64,000 bases of DNA, taken from JAXLQL01 sp046331625 (GTDB taxonomy: Bacteria; Acidobacteriota; Terriglobia; Bryobacterales; Bryobacteraceae). Made by a program: the position numbers and the translations under genes. The notes below the pieces were generated by a model, which did no database searches, was not told the origin of the DNA, and saw nothing but the letters and a program-made list of their open reading frames with translations. Positions 51,682-60,225 of this stretch are shown piece after piece (positions within the stretch are counted from its first letter, which is position 1; each line of letters starts with the position of its first letter). The stretch covers positions 144,669-208,668 of the forward strand of contig JAXLQL010000012.1 in NCBI GenBank assembly GCA_046331625.1, written 5' to 3'.

Positions 51682-53280
51682 TCATTGAGCTGGCGCGGGC
51701 GCCGGCGTCCCGTTGGCGCGAGTGAAGCGGAGGTAGGCAAAGCCGGGGACCTTCTCCACCTGCCTGACCCGCGGGTCTGATTCCACCCGCGCGAGCAGCC
51801 GTTCGGGCACCATCACGTGTAGGCTCTCGTTTGTCTCGAGGCACTTGTCGAGTTGCGCCGCCGGAAACTCCGCCGCCACCGCCGGAACCTCTTCGGCTGC
51901 GCACCAGGCCCGCCCGGTGTAGAAAGTCCAGGCCATGCCGGTGCGGCCTTCGGCAACGAAGGCGGGATTGCGGTCATCCGGGCCGGCCTTTCTCGCTGCG
52001 CCGGCCAATCGCGCGAGCATGTCAGCAGGCAATGGTTGATGCGACGCGATCGTGTTGGCCGTACGAATCGCCGCAAAGCCGAACAACACAACTCCGGCGC
52101 CGGCCACGGCGGCGCGCGCTGCGTCCTGTCGAAACAGGAAGGCGGCGAGGCCAGCCCCGGCAGCGGCTGCCGCCAAAACGCTGACTCGCACGGGATCGGA
52201 GAGGCCCAGGCCAAACGCCGCGGCCAGCAACGCGAGCGCCAGCGCGTTTCGACTCTCGAGCACGCGGTCCACTCCATACGCCGCAACGATCACTAGGGGC
52301 GGGATGGCGGGGAAAAGATACCAGAACAGTTTGGTGGTCATCAGGGTGATCACCGCCAGAATCACCAGTCCCGATGCGGCCAGCGGGGCGATGCGGCCCG
52401 CGTCGCCAGGCTTCCACGTCCAAATCGTAGCGGCAGCCATCGGCAACAGCCAGACATACTGACTCGTGAAATAGTATCCGAGCGCCCAAAAGTAGTAACT
52501 GGGTCCGCGCCCGTTGCCCTCCACGTCTGCCGTCACGCGCTTGAGCACGTGGTATCCGAGATTTTGCTCGAGAAATGCGTTGCCATACCACCCGTACATG
52601 ATCAGGTGCCACGGCAGGATCACCGCCGCAGCTAGTGCGGCGCCGGCGAACAGCCGCGTCCAGAAGCGGGGCCGGTCGCGCCACAGCGCGTACAGCACGA
52701 ATGGCGCCAAGCCCACAAAGGCCACTGGCGCCGCAGCGGACTTGGCCATGTAGGCGGCCGAGAAGCACAACGATACAGCCGTGAAACCGCGAGCCCCATG
52801 GCGCAGATGAATGTAGATTGCCGCCATGAGCGCGGCCGCAACCACAATGTCGGTGGTGCAGAAAACGGCCTGTTTGAGAATCGTCGGGCTGGTGCAGGCC
52901 AACGCCACCGCGATCCATGCCGTGCGTTGGTTGGCTACGCGCCGGGCGGTGGCGAAAATCAAGCACACGAGTAAGATGGTGAGCAGCGCCGAAGGAAGCC
53001 GGGAAGCAAACTCGCTTACACCCAAGAAACGGTAAGAAACCGCTACCAGCCACATGAACAACGGGGGTTTTCCGAACCAGGGTTGCCCAGTCCAATGCAT
53101 GGTCAGCCAGTCGCCGCCCAGCGCCATTTCCTTGGAAATTTGCGCGTACAGGCCCTCGTCCACGCTTTCGAGCGCGTGTCTAGTGGCTTGGATGTAGGCA
53201 AGTACTGCCGACACCAGGGCGATCACCCAATATGGGCGGCGCGCGAGGACACCAATTGCATTCGAGCCAGCCAACCTCAT
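51682..53280 (-). CDS. GT39/ArnT-like membrane glycosyltransferase
   Basis: A 532-aa polytopic protein with about a dozen hydrophobic helices. The first periplasmic loop has the family's acidic pair region ESVDEGLYAQISKEMALGG, followed by MHWTGQPWFGKPPLFMWL, the classic PMT/ArnT signature. The C-terminal soluble domain is about 130 residues. It should transfer a sugar from a polyprenyl-phosphate donor to a lipid or protein on the periplasmic side. It is monocistronic and the acceptor is unknown. Confidence 0.9.
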   Translation of the reverse strand: MRLAGSNAIGVLARRPYWVIALVSAVLAYIQATRHALESVDEGLYAQISKEMALGGDWLTMHWTGQPWFGKPPLFMWLVAVSYRFLGVSEFASRLPSALLTILLVCLIFATARRVANQRTAWIAVALACTSPTILKQAVFCTTDIVVAAALMAAIYIHLRHGARGFTAVSLCFSAAYMAKSAAAPVAFVGLAPFVLYALWRDRPRFWTRLFAGAALAAAVILPWHLIMYGWYGNAFLEQNLGYHVLKRVTADVEGNGRGPSYYFWALGYYFTSQYVWLLPMAAATIWTWKPGDAGRIAPLAASGLVILAVITLMTTKLFWYLFPAIPPLVIVAAYGVDRVLESRNALALALLAAAFGLGLSDPVRVSVLAAAAAGAGLAAFLFRQDAARAAVAGAGVVLFGFAAIRTANTIASHQPLPADMLARLAGAARKAGPDDRNPAFVAEGRTGMAWTFYTGRAWCAAEEVPAVAAEFPAAQLDKCLETNESLHVMVPERLLARVESDPRVRQVEKVPGFAYLRFTRANGTPAPAPAQ

Positions 53281-53352
53281 GGACGGTAGCCCGATGGTAC
53301 AACGCGCGCGGAAACCTTGTCAAAGAACCAAACGGCAAGTCCGAGAGTACTA

Positions 53353-55041
53353 CTACGGGTACGGAATGCCGTTCAGCTCATCCACCTTATACTTGGCGAT
53401 ACGTTCGGAGATCGCCGAGATCGTCAGGAACGGGTTCACGGCCAACGCGCTCGGCAGGAGCGATCCGTCGGCCACCAGCAGGCCGTCATGCACCCCGCCA
53501 CCGCCATCGTACACGCGGCCATATTGGTCGGTGGCGCCTACCGTTGGATCGTCAGACATGGTGCACCCTCCCAACGGATGCGCCGTGATCACGTTCTTGC
53601 GCGCGGCGAACACCCACAGTGGATTCTCGGCAAAGTGAGCGCCCTCGCGTTTGGCGTGCTGGAAGATCTCGGCATTGATCGTCGCGAACACCGGTTGCAG
53701 GCCGGCGTTCGGCCACGAAATCTCGAACTTGCCGCTGGAATCTCGCTGAACGCGCCCGCCCGAATCGTCAATGCCCATGCACAGGTAGAACATCGTGTAG
53801 TTGAGCGCGGTGCCCGTGCCCAGCGGGGTCACCAGCCCTTGCGCCACGCGCCACGCTTCGGCCAGGTCGTCGGCCAAGCCGTGATCGGTGTCCTGCGAAA
53901 TCAGCGTGAGCCCGGCAAAAGCGCGTTGCGCGCGAGCCACGAACGCACTGGCGAAGGAGAGATCTTCGATGGTGAAGCGATTGCCGATCGGCGCACCCGC
54001 GTTGTATCGCACTGCCGCGACAATGGCTGGCCCCGTCGGATCCACCGCCAATGGACTCCCGGGATGATTACCGAACCCGAGCACGCGCGTCTGATGGTCG
54101 CCGTTGTAGGCGATGCCAAAGAAGTCGCCGTTGGCGCCGAACTTAGTGCCGATTGCCGGCGAAAGCGACAGCCCGTGGTCGTCGCGCGAACGGATCAGGA
54201 TCTCCGGCGTGTTCACCGCTCCGGCCGAAAGAATCAGGTTGGTCGACTCGAGTTCCACGGGCTCCGTGTTGTTGCGATCGATCCAGCGTTTGCCGTGGAC
54301 CTTCCATCCGCCCACCACCTTCTCCACCCACTCGATCTCGATTTGCGTGAAGATGTCGGCGCCGGCGTTGTTGGCCAGCGGCAGGTAGTTCATGTAGAGC
54401 GTGTTCTTGGCGCCCACGTTGCATCCGGTGTAGCAGTCGCCGCATTTGATGCAGCCTTTCTGGAACTCGCCTGTGTTGGGGTTGATGCGGTCATTGAAGT
54501 TGATGGCGAGGTTGAGCAACTCGGCGTTCTGGCCGATCTGCTGCGCGCGGCGGTCGAGCGCTTGCACCTTGGGAAGCGCGGCGCCGCCCGGTGTCTGCGC
54601 CACGCCCAAAGTAGCTTCGGCGAGCGGGTAGTAGTTGTCGAGTTCGGCGCGTGTGATCGCTGCGGGCCAACCGGGAAGGGTGAACACCTCCGGATCCGGC
54701 CGGATGGCGACGTTCGCGTTGACCAGCGAAGTTCCGCCGAGGCCGTTGCCCTTGATGACCGAGATGTCTTTGTGGATCACGGTCTCGTAGACGCCGAGAG
54801 GATTGTCGAGCCGGATTTCGCTGCCGTCAAAGCGGCTGATGCGCGCGTTGGCGACATAGCCGGCGTCGGTATCGGGGAAGGTTCCCACGGGCCATTCGCG
54901 GCCGCGTTCGAGCACGCACACGGTGGCGAGTCCCGAGGCAGCAATGCGGGCGGCGTTGATGGATCCGCCGTATCCGGAACCAACCACGATCACGTCATAG
55001 CGCGGCTTGCGGGCGCTCCAATCCTTCGCGAGTATGGCCAT
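53353..55041 (-). CDS. GMC-type FAD oxidoreductase (cholesterol oxidase-like)
   Basis: 562 aa. The FAD-binding N-terminus is YDVIVVGSGYGGSINAARIA, then LERGREWPVGTFPDT and VIKGNGLGGTSLVNANVA. A Cys-rich insert GCIKCGDCYTGC spans about residues 200-211. The C-terminal domain carries the active-site region NVITAHPLGGCTMSDDP and DGSLLPSALAVNPFLTI. No signal peptide is present. It oxidises an alcohol, possibly a sterol or hopanoid, judging from the family. It is monocistronic on the minus strand. Confidence 0.88.
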   Translation of the reverse strand: MAILAKDWSARKPRYDVIVVGSGYGGSINAARIAASGLATVCVLERGREWPVGTFPDTDAGYVANARISRFDGSEIRLDNPLGVYETVIHKDISVIKGNGLGGTSLVNANVAIRPDPEVFTLPGWPAAITRAELDNYYPLAEATLGVAQTPGGAALPKVQALDRRAQQIGQNAELLNLAINFNDRINPNTGEFQKGCIKCGDCYTGCNVGAKNTLYMNYLPLANNAGADIFTQIEIEWVEKVVGGWKVHGKRWIDRNNTEPVELESTNLILSAGAVNTPEILIRSRDDHGLSLSPAIGTKFGANGDFFGIAYNGDHQTRVLGFGNHPGSPLAVDPTGPAIVAAVRYNAGAPIGNRFTIEDLSFASAFVARAQRAFAGLTLISQDTDHGLADDLAEAWRVAQGLVTPLGTGTALNYTMFYLCMGIDDSGGRVQRDSSGKFEISWPNAGLQPVFATINAEIFQHAKREGAHFAENPLWVFAARKNVITAHPLGGCTMSDDPTVGATDQYGRVYDGGGGVHDGLLVADGSLLPSALAVNPFLTISAISERIAKYKVDELNGIPYP

Positions 55042-55082
55042 GACCGGATAGTGACGCTCGCGCTGCCAGCGTTACAGCTTTT

Positions 55083-55466
55083 TCAAGCTGCCGGCTGATG
55101 CTGCTCGAGCACCCATCCGTAGCAGGTGGTGATTACGGGAATCATCAGGTAGGTGACGCCGATGTCTCTGCAGTACTCACCGAAGCTCATGCGAAGTGGA
55201 CCGCCCGTGAAAGCCGCGGTGTCAATGACGAAGCTGACCGCAAACCACAGCAGACCGAGCAAGATGCCCTCGCGGACGTAGTGGTTAGTCACGTGTCCGA
55301 AGTAGAAGACGCCACAGACAGCCACTGCCGATGCCAGGGCTACTGGCATGATCGAATCGAACAACGTACGCTCGGCTGACCGCAAGGGAAATGCCACGGT
55401 GGCTACGCCCATGACGATCAGCCAGATCAACAACCCGTAAAGAAGAGCCGTTTTGAGATTGGTCAT
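55083..55466 (-). CDS. small four-helix membrane protein
   Basis: 127 aa from the ATG at 55466, where MTNLKTALLYGLLIWLIVMG starts directly with a membrane helix; an in-frame ATG at 55583 would add unrelated sequence. Four hydrophobic segments are seen: about 6-25, 38-57 (MPVALASAVAVCGVFYFG), 68-85 (ILLGLLWFAVSFVIDTAA) and 104-120. The family is not recognised. It lies 41 nt beyond the GMC gene start and is divergent from the FecR-like gene. Confidence 0.7.
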   Translation of the reverse strand: MTNLKTALLYGLLIWLIVMGVATVAFPLRSAERTLFDSIMPVALASAVAVCGVFYFGHVTNHYVREGILLGLLWFAVSFVIDTAAFTGGPLRMSFGEYCRDIGVTYLMIPVITTCYGWVLEQHQPAA

Positions 55467-55583
55467 GACGATCACCTGCCCGTCTCGGTGCAATCGGCGA
55501 ACCAAACTTACCCGCCGCAGGCCGTCCGCGGCTGGAAATGTTTGGAACAAAACATGCCCTCCCCGTGAATGGAGGTGGTCCAA

Positions 55584-57347
55584 ATGCGCAACTTCCTTGC
55601 GTCAGCGCTACTGGTGGCCACGGCGTGCGCGCGCCCGGTGACCATGGCTGTTCCCCAGGAGCCCACGCCCGCGGCGGATCCCCCGGGCCGCGTAGCTCGC
55701 TTGGCCTTCAGCCAAGGCCCGGTTTCTTTCCGCGCCGCGGGCACCGATGACTGGGTGGCGGCAGAGTTGAATCGCCCACTCACCGCGCGCGATGACCTAT
55801 GGGCCGACGAAGGCGCACGCGCCGAACTCGACACCGGCGATGCCACGATTCGTCTGGATTCCCGCACCGGCGTTACCTTGCTGACGCTCGATGACCGCCT
55901 CTCGCAGTTGAAGGTCACCGGCGGAGTCGTGCAGGTGCGCCTCCGCCATCTCGAGGACAACGACACCTTCGAGGTGGCCACTCCCAACGCAGCCATCACG
56001 CTGTTGCGCGCGGGCGATTACCGGATCGAGGTGACCTCGGAAGCGCAGACTCTCGTTCTGGTGCGCGCGGGTTCGGCCGAGGTGAGCGGGGCCGGCGATG
56101 CGTTCGTGGTTCGCCCCGGCGATCAAGTACGGTTGACCGGCGCCGATACGGTAGCTCGCGACATTCGCCCCGCGCCACCGCTCGATCCGTTCGACGATTT
56201 CTGTCGCCAGCGCGAAGAGCGCGGCGCCAAGGCGGAGTCGCGCAAGTACGTCTCGGGCAACACGGTCGGCTGGGAGGATCTCGACGAGCACGGCCTTTGG
56301 CGCGAGTATCCGGCGTGGGGACCGGTGTGGATTCCGCGCCGCGTACCGCCCGGCTGGGCGCCATATCGGTTCGGACACTGGGTGTGGATCGAACCGTGGG
56401 GCTGGACCTGGATCGACGACGCGCCTTGGGGATTCGCGCCGTTCCACTATGGGCGGTGGGTGATCGTGGATGGCGTGTGGGTGTGGATCCCCGGTCCGGT
56501 CCGTGTACGTGCGGTGTACGCACCGGCGCTCGTGGTCTTCGTCGGCGGCGGAGGCTTGCATTGGCACGTGCGCGTGGGCGTGGGCCTCGGGGTCGGCTGG
56601 TTCCCGCTGGGGCCGCACGAAGTGTGGATCCCCCCGTACCGCGCCAGTCACCGCTACATCACGAACATCAACGTGAGCCACACGGTAATCCACGATACGA
56701 CGAACATCTGGCGCGTGGATCCGGCGCGGCAGCGCTACGTGAATCACGGAGCGCAGGGCGGGATCACGGCGGTGGACGAGAATATCTTTCGGGGTGGCCG
56801 TCCGGTTGGGCGTGGCGCGCTCGACATTCCCGCGCGACAAGCAGACGAGTATCGCGTGCGTGGAACGGCGCCGCCTGTGGCTCCCGACCGCGGCAGTGTG
56901 GCGCGGCATGAGGAAGGTGGTCCGCGCGTGACGCGTCCGCCGGAGAATGTCTCGCAGCGGCGCGTGGTGGTGCGCGAGCAGCCGTCTCCGCGTGCGGTGC
57001 CCTTCGAGCAAAGGCGGGAGACGCTCGAGCGGAATCCGGGTCGGCCGCCGGATTCACGGTCCGCTGACGAGATGCGCCGCCGGCAACCAGAGCAGCGGCC
57101 GGACTATCGGCAGGCCCCGGCGCCGAGCCGCGCGCCGGCGGCACGCGCGCCCGAACCGCAGCCTCGCGTGGAGCGCCAGGACAGCCGGACCCAACAACGC
57201 GAGACTCGCCAACAGGACCAGCGGCGGCGCGAGATCGAGCAGGAACATCGGCGGGCGGAACCGCAGTCAGGCCGAAGCGAGAAGCGTGAATCCGGCGGCC
57301 GCAGGCGCGGTAAGCTGGGTCAGTTCAAACCTACGTGCCCACGTTGA
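55584..57347 (+). CDS. FecR-like / DUF6600-type exported protein
   Basis: 587 aa from the ATG at 55584, preceded by GGAGGTGG; a second in-frame ATG lies at 55569. The leader is MRNFLASALLVATAC, and the Cys may be lipidated although the lipobox is weak. A FecR-type beta domain covers about 35-200. A Trp-rich section follows (WGPVWIPRRVPPGWAPYRFG, HWVWIEPWGWTWIDDAPWGF, about 235-330). The very Arg/Pro/Gln-rich, probably disordered C-terminus is over 150 residues long. The function is unknown; such proteins are common in soil Acidobacteria. The last 17 nt overlap the convergent gamma-glutamyltransferase. Confidence 0.8.
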   Translation: MRNFLASALLVATACARPVTMAVPQEPTPAADPPGRVARLAFSQGPVSFRAAGTDDWVAAELNRPLTARDDLWADEGARAELDTGDATIRLDSRTGVTLLTLDDRLSQLKVTGGVVQVRLRHLEDNDTFEVATPNAAITLLRAGDYRIEVTSEAQTLVLVRAGSAEVSGAGDAFVVRPGDQVRLTGADTVARDIRPAPPLDPFDDFCRQREERGAKAESRKYVSGNTVGWEDLDEHGLWREYPAWGPVWIPRRVPPGWAPYRFGHWVWIEPWGWTWIDDAPWGFAPFHYGRWVIVDGVWVWIPGPVRVRAVYAPALVVFVGGGGLHWHVRVGVGLGVGWFPLGPHEVWIPPYRASHRYITNINVSHTVIHDTTNIWRVDPARQRYVNHGAQGGITAVDENIFRGGRPVGRGALDIPARQADEYRVRGTAPPVAPDRGSVARHEEGGPRVTRPPENVSQRRVVVREQPSPRAVPFEQRRETLERNPGRPPDSRSADEMRRRQPEQRPDYRQAPAPSRAPAARAPEPQPRVERQDSRTQQRETRQQDQRRREIEQEHRRAEPQSGRSEKRESGGRRRGKLGQFKPTCPR

Positions 57348-58989
57348 CGGCTCCGCGAACGCCGCCGCTTTTGGCGACCTCGACTGCGTTGCAGTGTCCT
57401 CCGACCGCCGCCGCGGAACGCAACTCGTGCCCCATCTCGCGCAGCTTTGCTGCAATTGCGGGCGGGAAGTTGCTGCTGATCTCCGCCGGTTCCTGTTCCT
57501 CGAGATGCACCCGCGGCGTGCGAACCGCGTCCGCAGTGGACTCGTTCCAGTCGATCAGCCGCTGGCACAGCAACGACACCACGCTCACGATCCGCCGCCC
57601 GCCGCGCATCCCAACGGCCGCCCACCGGTCCGGTAGTTCGATCATCGTTGGACACGTGTTGTTGAGCGGCCGCTTCCGCGGCCCCACCGAATTCGGCAAT
57701 CCCGGATGTGGATCGAAGCGGCACATGCCGTGGCCAAGGATGATGCCCGCGCCCGGGACCGTCACCGTGGATCCGAATGCGCCGCCGTGAGAGATGGTCA
57801 TCGCCACCAAGTTGCCTTCGGCGTCGGCGGCGGAGAGATTCACCGTGCCCGGCGATGGTCCGGCTGCGCGGCGCGGCAGTTTGTCCACGTGCTCTGGAAA
57901 TGTGCGCAGAGTTTCGGTGCGTCCCGCGGCCCAGTCCTGCGAAAGCATGCGTTCCACGGGGACCCGCGCCGCGGAAGGATCGCCCAGGTAGCGCAAGCGA
58001 TCGCGCCAGACGAGCTTCAGAATCTCGATCACGCGATGCCAGTGCATCGGGTCGGCCGGATCGCCCTTCTCGAAGCAGCCGAGCATGTTCAGGAACTCGA
58101 GTACCGACAGGCCGCCGTTGGCGAGCACCGCCGAGCACACGCGCGCATTGCGATAGCGAGTCTCATAGGGCGCGCCGATGCGCGGCTCGAACCGCGCCAT
58201 ATCTTCGCGCGTGAGAATGCCGCCGAGCGATTGCACGTGGCCGGCGATGCGCCGGCCGAGTTCGCCCTGGTACATGTCGCGCCAACCTTGCGCGGCGATG
58301 CGGCGCAGCGTCACATCCATGTCGCGACGCCGCCACTTCTCGTCCGGACCCGGCACGCGCCCCTGCGGCATCAGATGTTCCGCGGCGACCGGGTAGCGCC
58401 GGATCACTGCCTCGCGCGCCTTGATGGAAGCCGCGACGCCGAGGTAGGGAAATCCGCGATCGAGCAGCGCGAGCGAAGGCTCCACGATGGTCGCCCACTT
58501 GGCGCGACCCCACTTCTCGTGAATCATCCCGATGCCCGCCATCACGCCCGGCACGCCCACGGCGAGCGGTCCATCGACGTTGGCGTTGTCTTTCACGGAG
58601 CAGCCGTACTCGCTCTCGTTGAGTCCTGCGGACGCGCGCTCGGCGAGGATGCTGAACATCCGCTCATTCGCGGCCGCGGGCGCGACGGAGTTCGAATCGA
58701 CGGACCACACCTTGCCCGTCTTGCCTTCTCGCACCACCGCGCATGCGACGTATCCGCCGATGTCGGTGGCGTGCGGTTCGAGCATACAAGCGGCGAGCCC
58801 GGCCGCGGCGATCGCATCGAAGGCGTTGCCGCCTTGCTCGAACACGCGAGCCCCGGCGCGCACGGCGTCATGCGGCTCGGCGGCGATGACGGCGCGGGAT
58901 CCGGAAGCCGAGGTCCCCTCGTTCACCACGCGCGGAGTGGCGGCGTAGGCGGCGGGAGCGAGCATGAGTTCGCGGCGGGAGAATGCCAT
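57331..58989 (-). CDS. gamma-glutamyltransferase family protein (Ntn hydrolase)
   Basis: 552 aa. The Tat-like leader is FSRRELMLAPAAYAA. GGNAFDAIAAAGLAACMLEP, HATDIGG and VPGVMAGIGMIHEKWG are family signatures. The autoprocessing nucleophile is Thr382 in PGTVNLSAADAEGN. A C-terminal GMRGGRRIVSV stretch follows. It should cleave itself into two subunits and hydrolyse or transfer gamma-glutamyl groups in the periplasm; related acylases are possible. Confidence 0.9.
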   Translation of the reverse strand: MAFSRRELMLAPAAYAATPRVVNEGTSASGSRAVIAAEPHDAVRAGARVFEQGGNAFDAIAAAGLAACMLEPHATDIGGYVACAVVREGKTGKVWSVDSNSVAPAAANERMFSILAERASAGLNESEYGCSVKDNANVDGPLAVGVPGVMAGIGMIHEKWGRAKWATIVEPSLALLDRGFPYLGVAASIKAREAVIRRYPVAAEHLMPQGRVPGPDEKWRRRDMDVTLRRIAAQGWRDMYQGELGRRIAGHVQSLGGILTREDMARFEPRIGAPYETRYRNARVCSAVLANGGLSVLEFLNMLGCFEKGDPADPMHWHRVIEILKLVWRDRLRYLGDPSAARVPVERMLSQDWAAGRTETLRTFPEHVDKLPRRAAGPSPGTVNLSAADAEGNLVAMTISHGGAFGSTVTVPGAGIILGHGMCRFDPHPGLPNSVGPRKRPLNNTCPTMIELPDRWAAVGMRGGRRIVSVVSLLCQRLIDWNESTADAVRTPRVHLEEQEPAEISSNFPPAIAAKLREMGHELRSAAAVGGHCNAVEVAKSGGVRGAVNVGT

Positions 58990-59013
58990 GGCGGATATGG
59001 TACCTTGACCGGA

Positions 59014-59517
59014 ATGCAGAGCAAAGCCCGAACCGTGGAAGAGTACTTGGCATCACTGCCCGAAGACCGCCGCGCCGCCATTTCGGCGATTCGGAAAGTC
59101 ATTCTCGCGAACCTCCACAAAGACTACGAAGAAGGCATGACGTACGGCATGATCGGCTACTACGTGCCGCATCGCGTGTATCCGGCTGGGTATCACTGCG
59201 ACCCGAAATCACCGCTGCCGTTTGCGGGCTTGGCCTCGCAGAAGAACGCGATGTCGCTGTACCTGATGCCGCTCTACATCGGGGACTCGAGCGAGCTGGT
59301 GCAGTGGTTCAAGAGCGAGTGGACGAAGGGTGGTCGGAAGCTCGACATGGGCAAGAGCTGCGTGCGATTCAAGAAGCTGGAGGATGTGGCGCTGGATGTG
59401 GTCGGGAAGGCGATCAAGAAGGTGCCGCCGAAGAAGTACATTGCGGAGTATGAGGGGGTGTTGGCGAAGTCGGGTCGGGGGAAGGCGGCGAAGAGTGCAG
59501 CGAAGAAGAAGGCGTAA
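59014..59517 (+). CDS. DUF1801 family protein
   Basis: 167 aa from the ATG at 59014; the open frame continues far upstream over the antisense of the transferase gene and is not real. YLASLPEDRRAAISAIRKVI, YGMIGYYVPHRVYPAGYHC and QKNAMSLYLMPLY match DUF1801. The C-terminal tail is Lys/Ala-rich (AKSAAKKKA), suggesting nucleic acid contact. The function is unknown. It lies 11 bp before the DUF2442 gene. Confidence 0.87.
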   Translation: MQSKARTVEEYLASLPEDRRAAISAIRKVILANLHKDYEEGMTYGMIGYYVPHRVYPAGYHCDPKSPLPFAGLASQKNAMSLYLMPLYIGDSSELVQWFKSEWTKGGRKLDMGKSCVRFKKLEDVALDVVGKAIKKVPPKKYIAEYEGVLAKSGRGKAAKSAAKKKA

Positions 59518-59528
59518 CTGGAAGTAGC

Positions 59529-59789
59529 ATGAACGCTTCTCATCCTCGTGCGGACGAACGCGTGCGAGACGTGCGTTTCACCGAGGACACGCTCGCGGTT
59601 GACCTCGTAGACGGTCGCACGATCATTGTTCCTTTGGTGTGGTTCCCGCGGCTGCTGGACGCGACAGCGGAGCAGCGCTCGCGGTGGAAGGTTGCGGGCG
59701 GAGGCTACGGGATCCACTGGCCGGATCTCGACGAGGACCTGAGCACCGAAGGATTGCTTCGGGGCGCGCTGGCTGCGAAGGCGTCGTAG
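59529..59789 (+). CDS. DUF2442 family protein
   Basis: 86 aa: VRDVRFTEDTLAVDLVDGRT, IVPLVWFPRLLDAT and GYGIHWPDLDEDLSTEGLL are typical of DUF2442. These small proteins are often found with DUF4160 partners and toxin-antitoxin-like loci. No DUF4160 gene is present here, but a HicAB remnant follows directly. Confidence 0.88.
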   Translation: MNASHPRADERVRDVRFTEDTLAVDLVDGRTIIVPLVWFPRLLDATAEQRSRWKVAGGGYGIHWPDLDEDLSTEGLLRGALAAKAS

Positions 59790-59826
59790 TCGCGGCGCTC
59801 GCTCTGTGACTCAGCGGCTGGCATGA

Positions 59827-59942
59827 TCAGCGGATCGGCGGTATGCCGAGTTGTTGGCAGATCTTGTTGGCGAGACGGTTGTCGATTTCGCCATGCCTGC
59901 GGAGTGGCTGCGCAAATCATCGAGCAACTCGTACCGCTTCAC
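59827..59942 (-). pseudogene. hicA toxin remnant with internal deletion
   Basis: The GTG at 59942 overlaps the hicB stop (GTGA) and reads VKRYELLDDLRSHS, a normal HicA N-terminus. In another frame the sequence ends RHGEIDNRLANKICQQLGIP, the normal HicA C-terminus, with a stop at 59827. The middle, including the G-x-H catalytic segment, is missing and the two parts are out of frame. The toxin is therefore dead. Confidence 0.82.
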
Positions 59943-60208
59943 CTTGGCGCGATTCCGGCGTGAATCGACAGCGGGACCAGCTCAATCAGATCGGCGTCCG
60001 GGCTGTGCGCATCATCCAGCGGAACTGGCAGAGGCTTGCCTTCTTCGAGGAGCATTTGCGCGAGGTCCTCGAGGGCGCTCGCGATCATCAGACGCGCGTC
60101 CTGCAGGTCGAACCCCTGCGTTACGGCGCCTGGGAAATCCAGCGCTTCGGCGACCACCATTTCGCCCTGTGAACGGGGGAGATGGAACGCGACATGATAC
60201 CGCAGCAC
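59939..60208 (-). CDS. hicB: HicB-like antitoxin, now without a working toxin
   Basis: 89 aa from a GTG at 60208. YHVAFHLPRSQGEMVVAEAL, DFPGAVTQGFDLQDARLMIA and SALEDLAQMLLEEGKPLPVP match HicB-type antitoxins. An in-frame ATG at 60307 lies inside the next gene and is not needed. Its partner directly downstream is a deletion pseudogene, so it is an orphan antitoxin that could still neutralise toxins in trans or repress its own promoter. Confidence 0.8.
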   Translation of the reverse strand: MLRYHVAFHLPRSQGEMVVAEALDFPGAVTQGFDLQDARLMIASALEDLAQMLLEEGKPLPVPLDDAHSPDADLIELVPLSIHAGIAPR

Positions 60209-60225
60209 ACCTGATGATAACCCCG

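Noticed and set aside
53317..55098. 593-codon plus-strand open frame opposite the GMC oxidoreductase gene
   Set aside because: It lies wholly antisense to a gene with clear FAD and active-site motifs; its translation is His/Arg/Val-rich without domains, as expected from GC-rich codon bias.
57706..59013. Long N-terminal extension of the DUF1801 frame
   Set aside because: It runs antisense over the gamma-glutamyltransferase gene. DUF1801 homology begins at the ATG at 59014.
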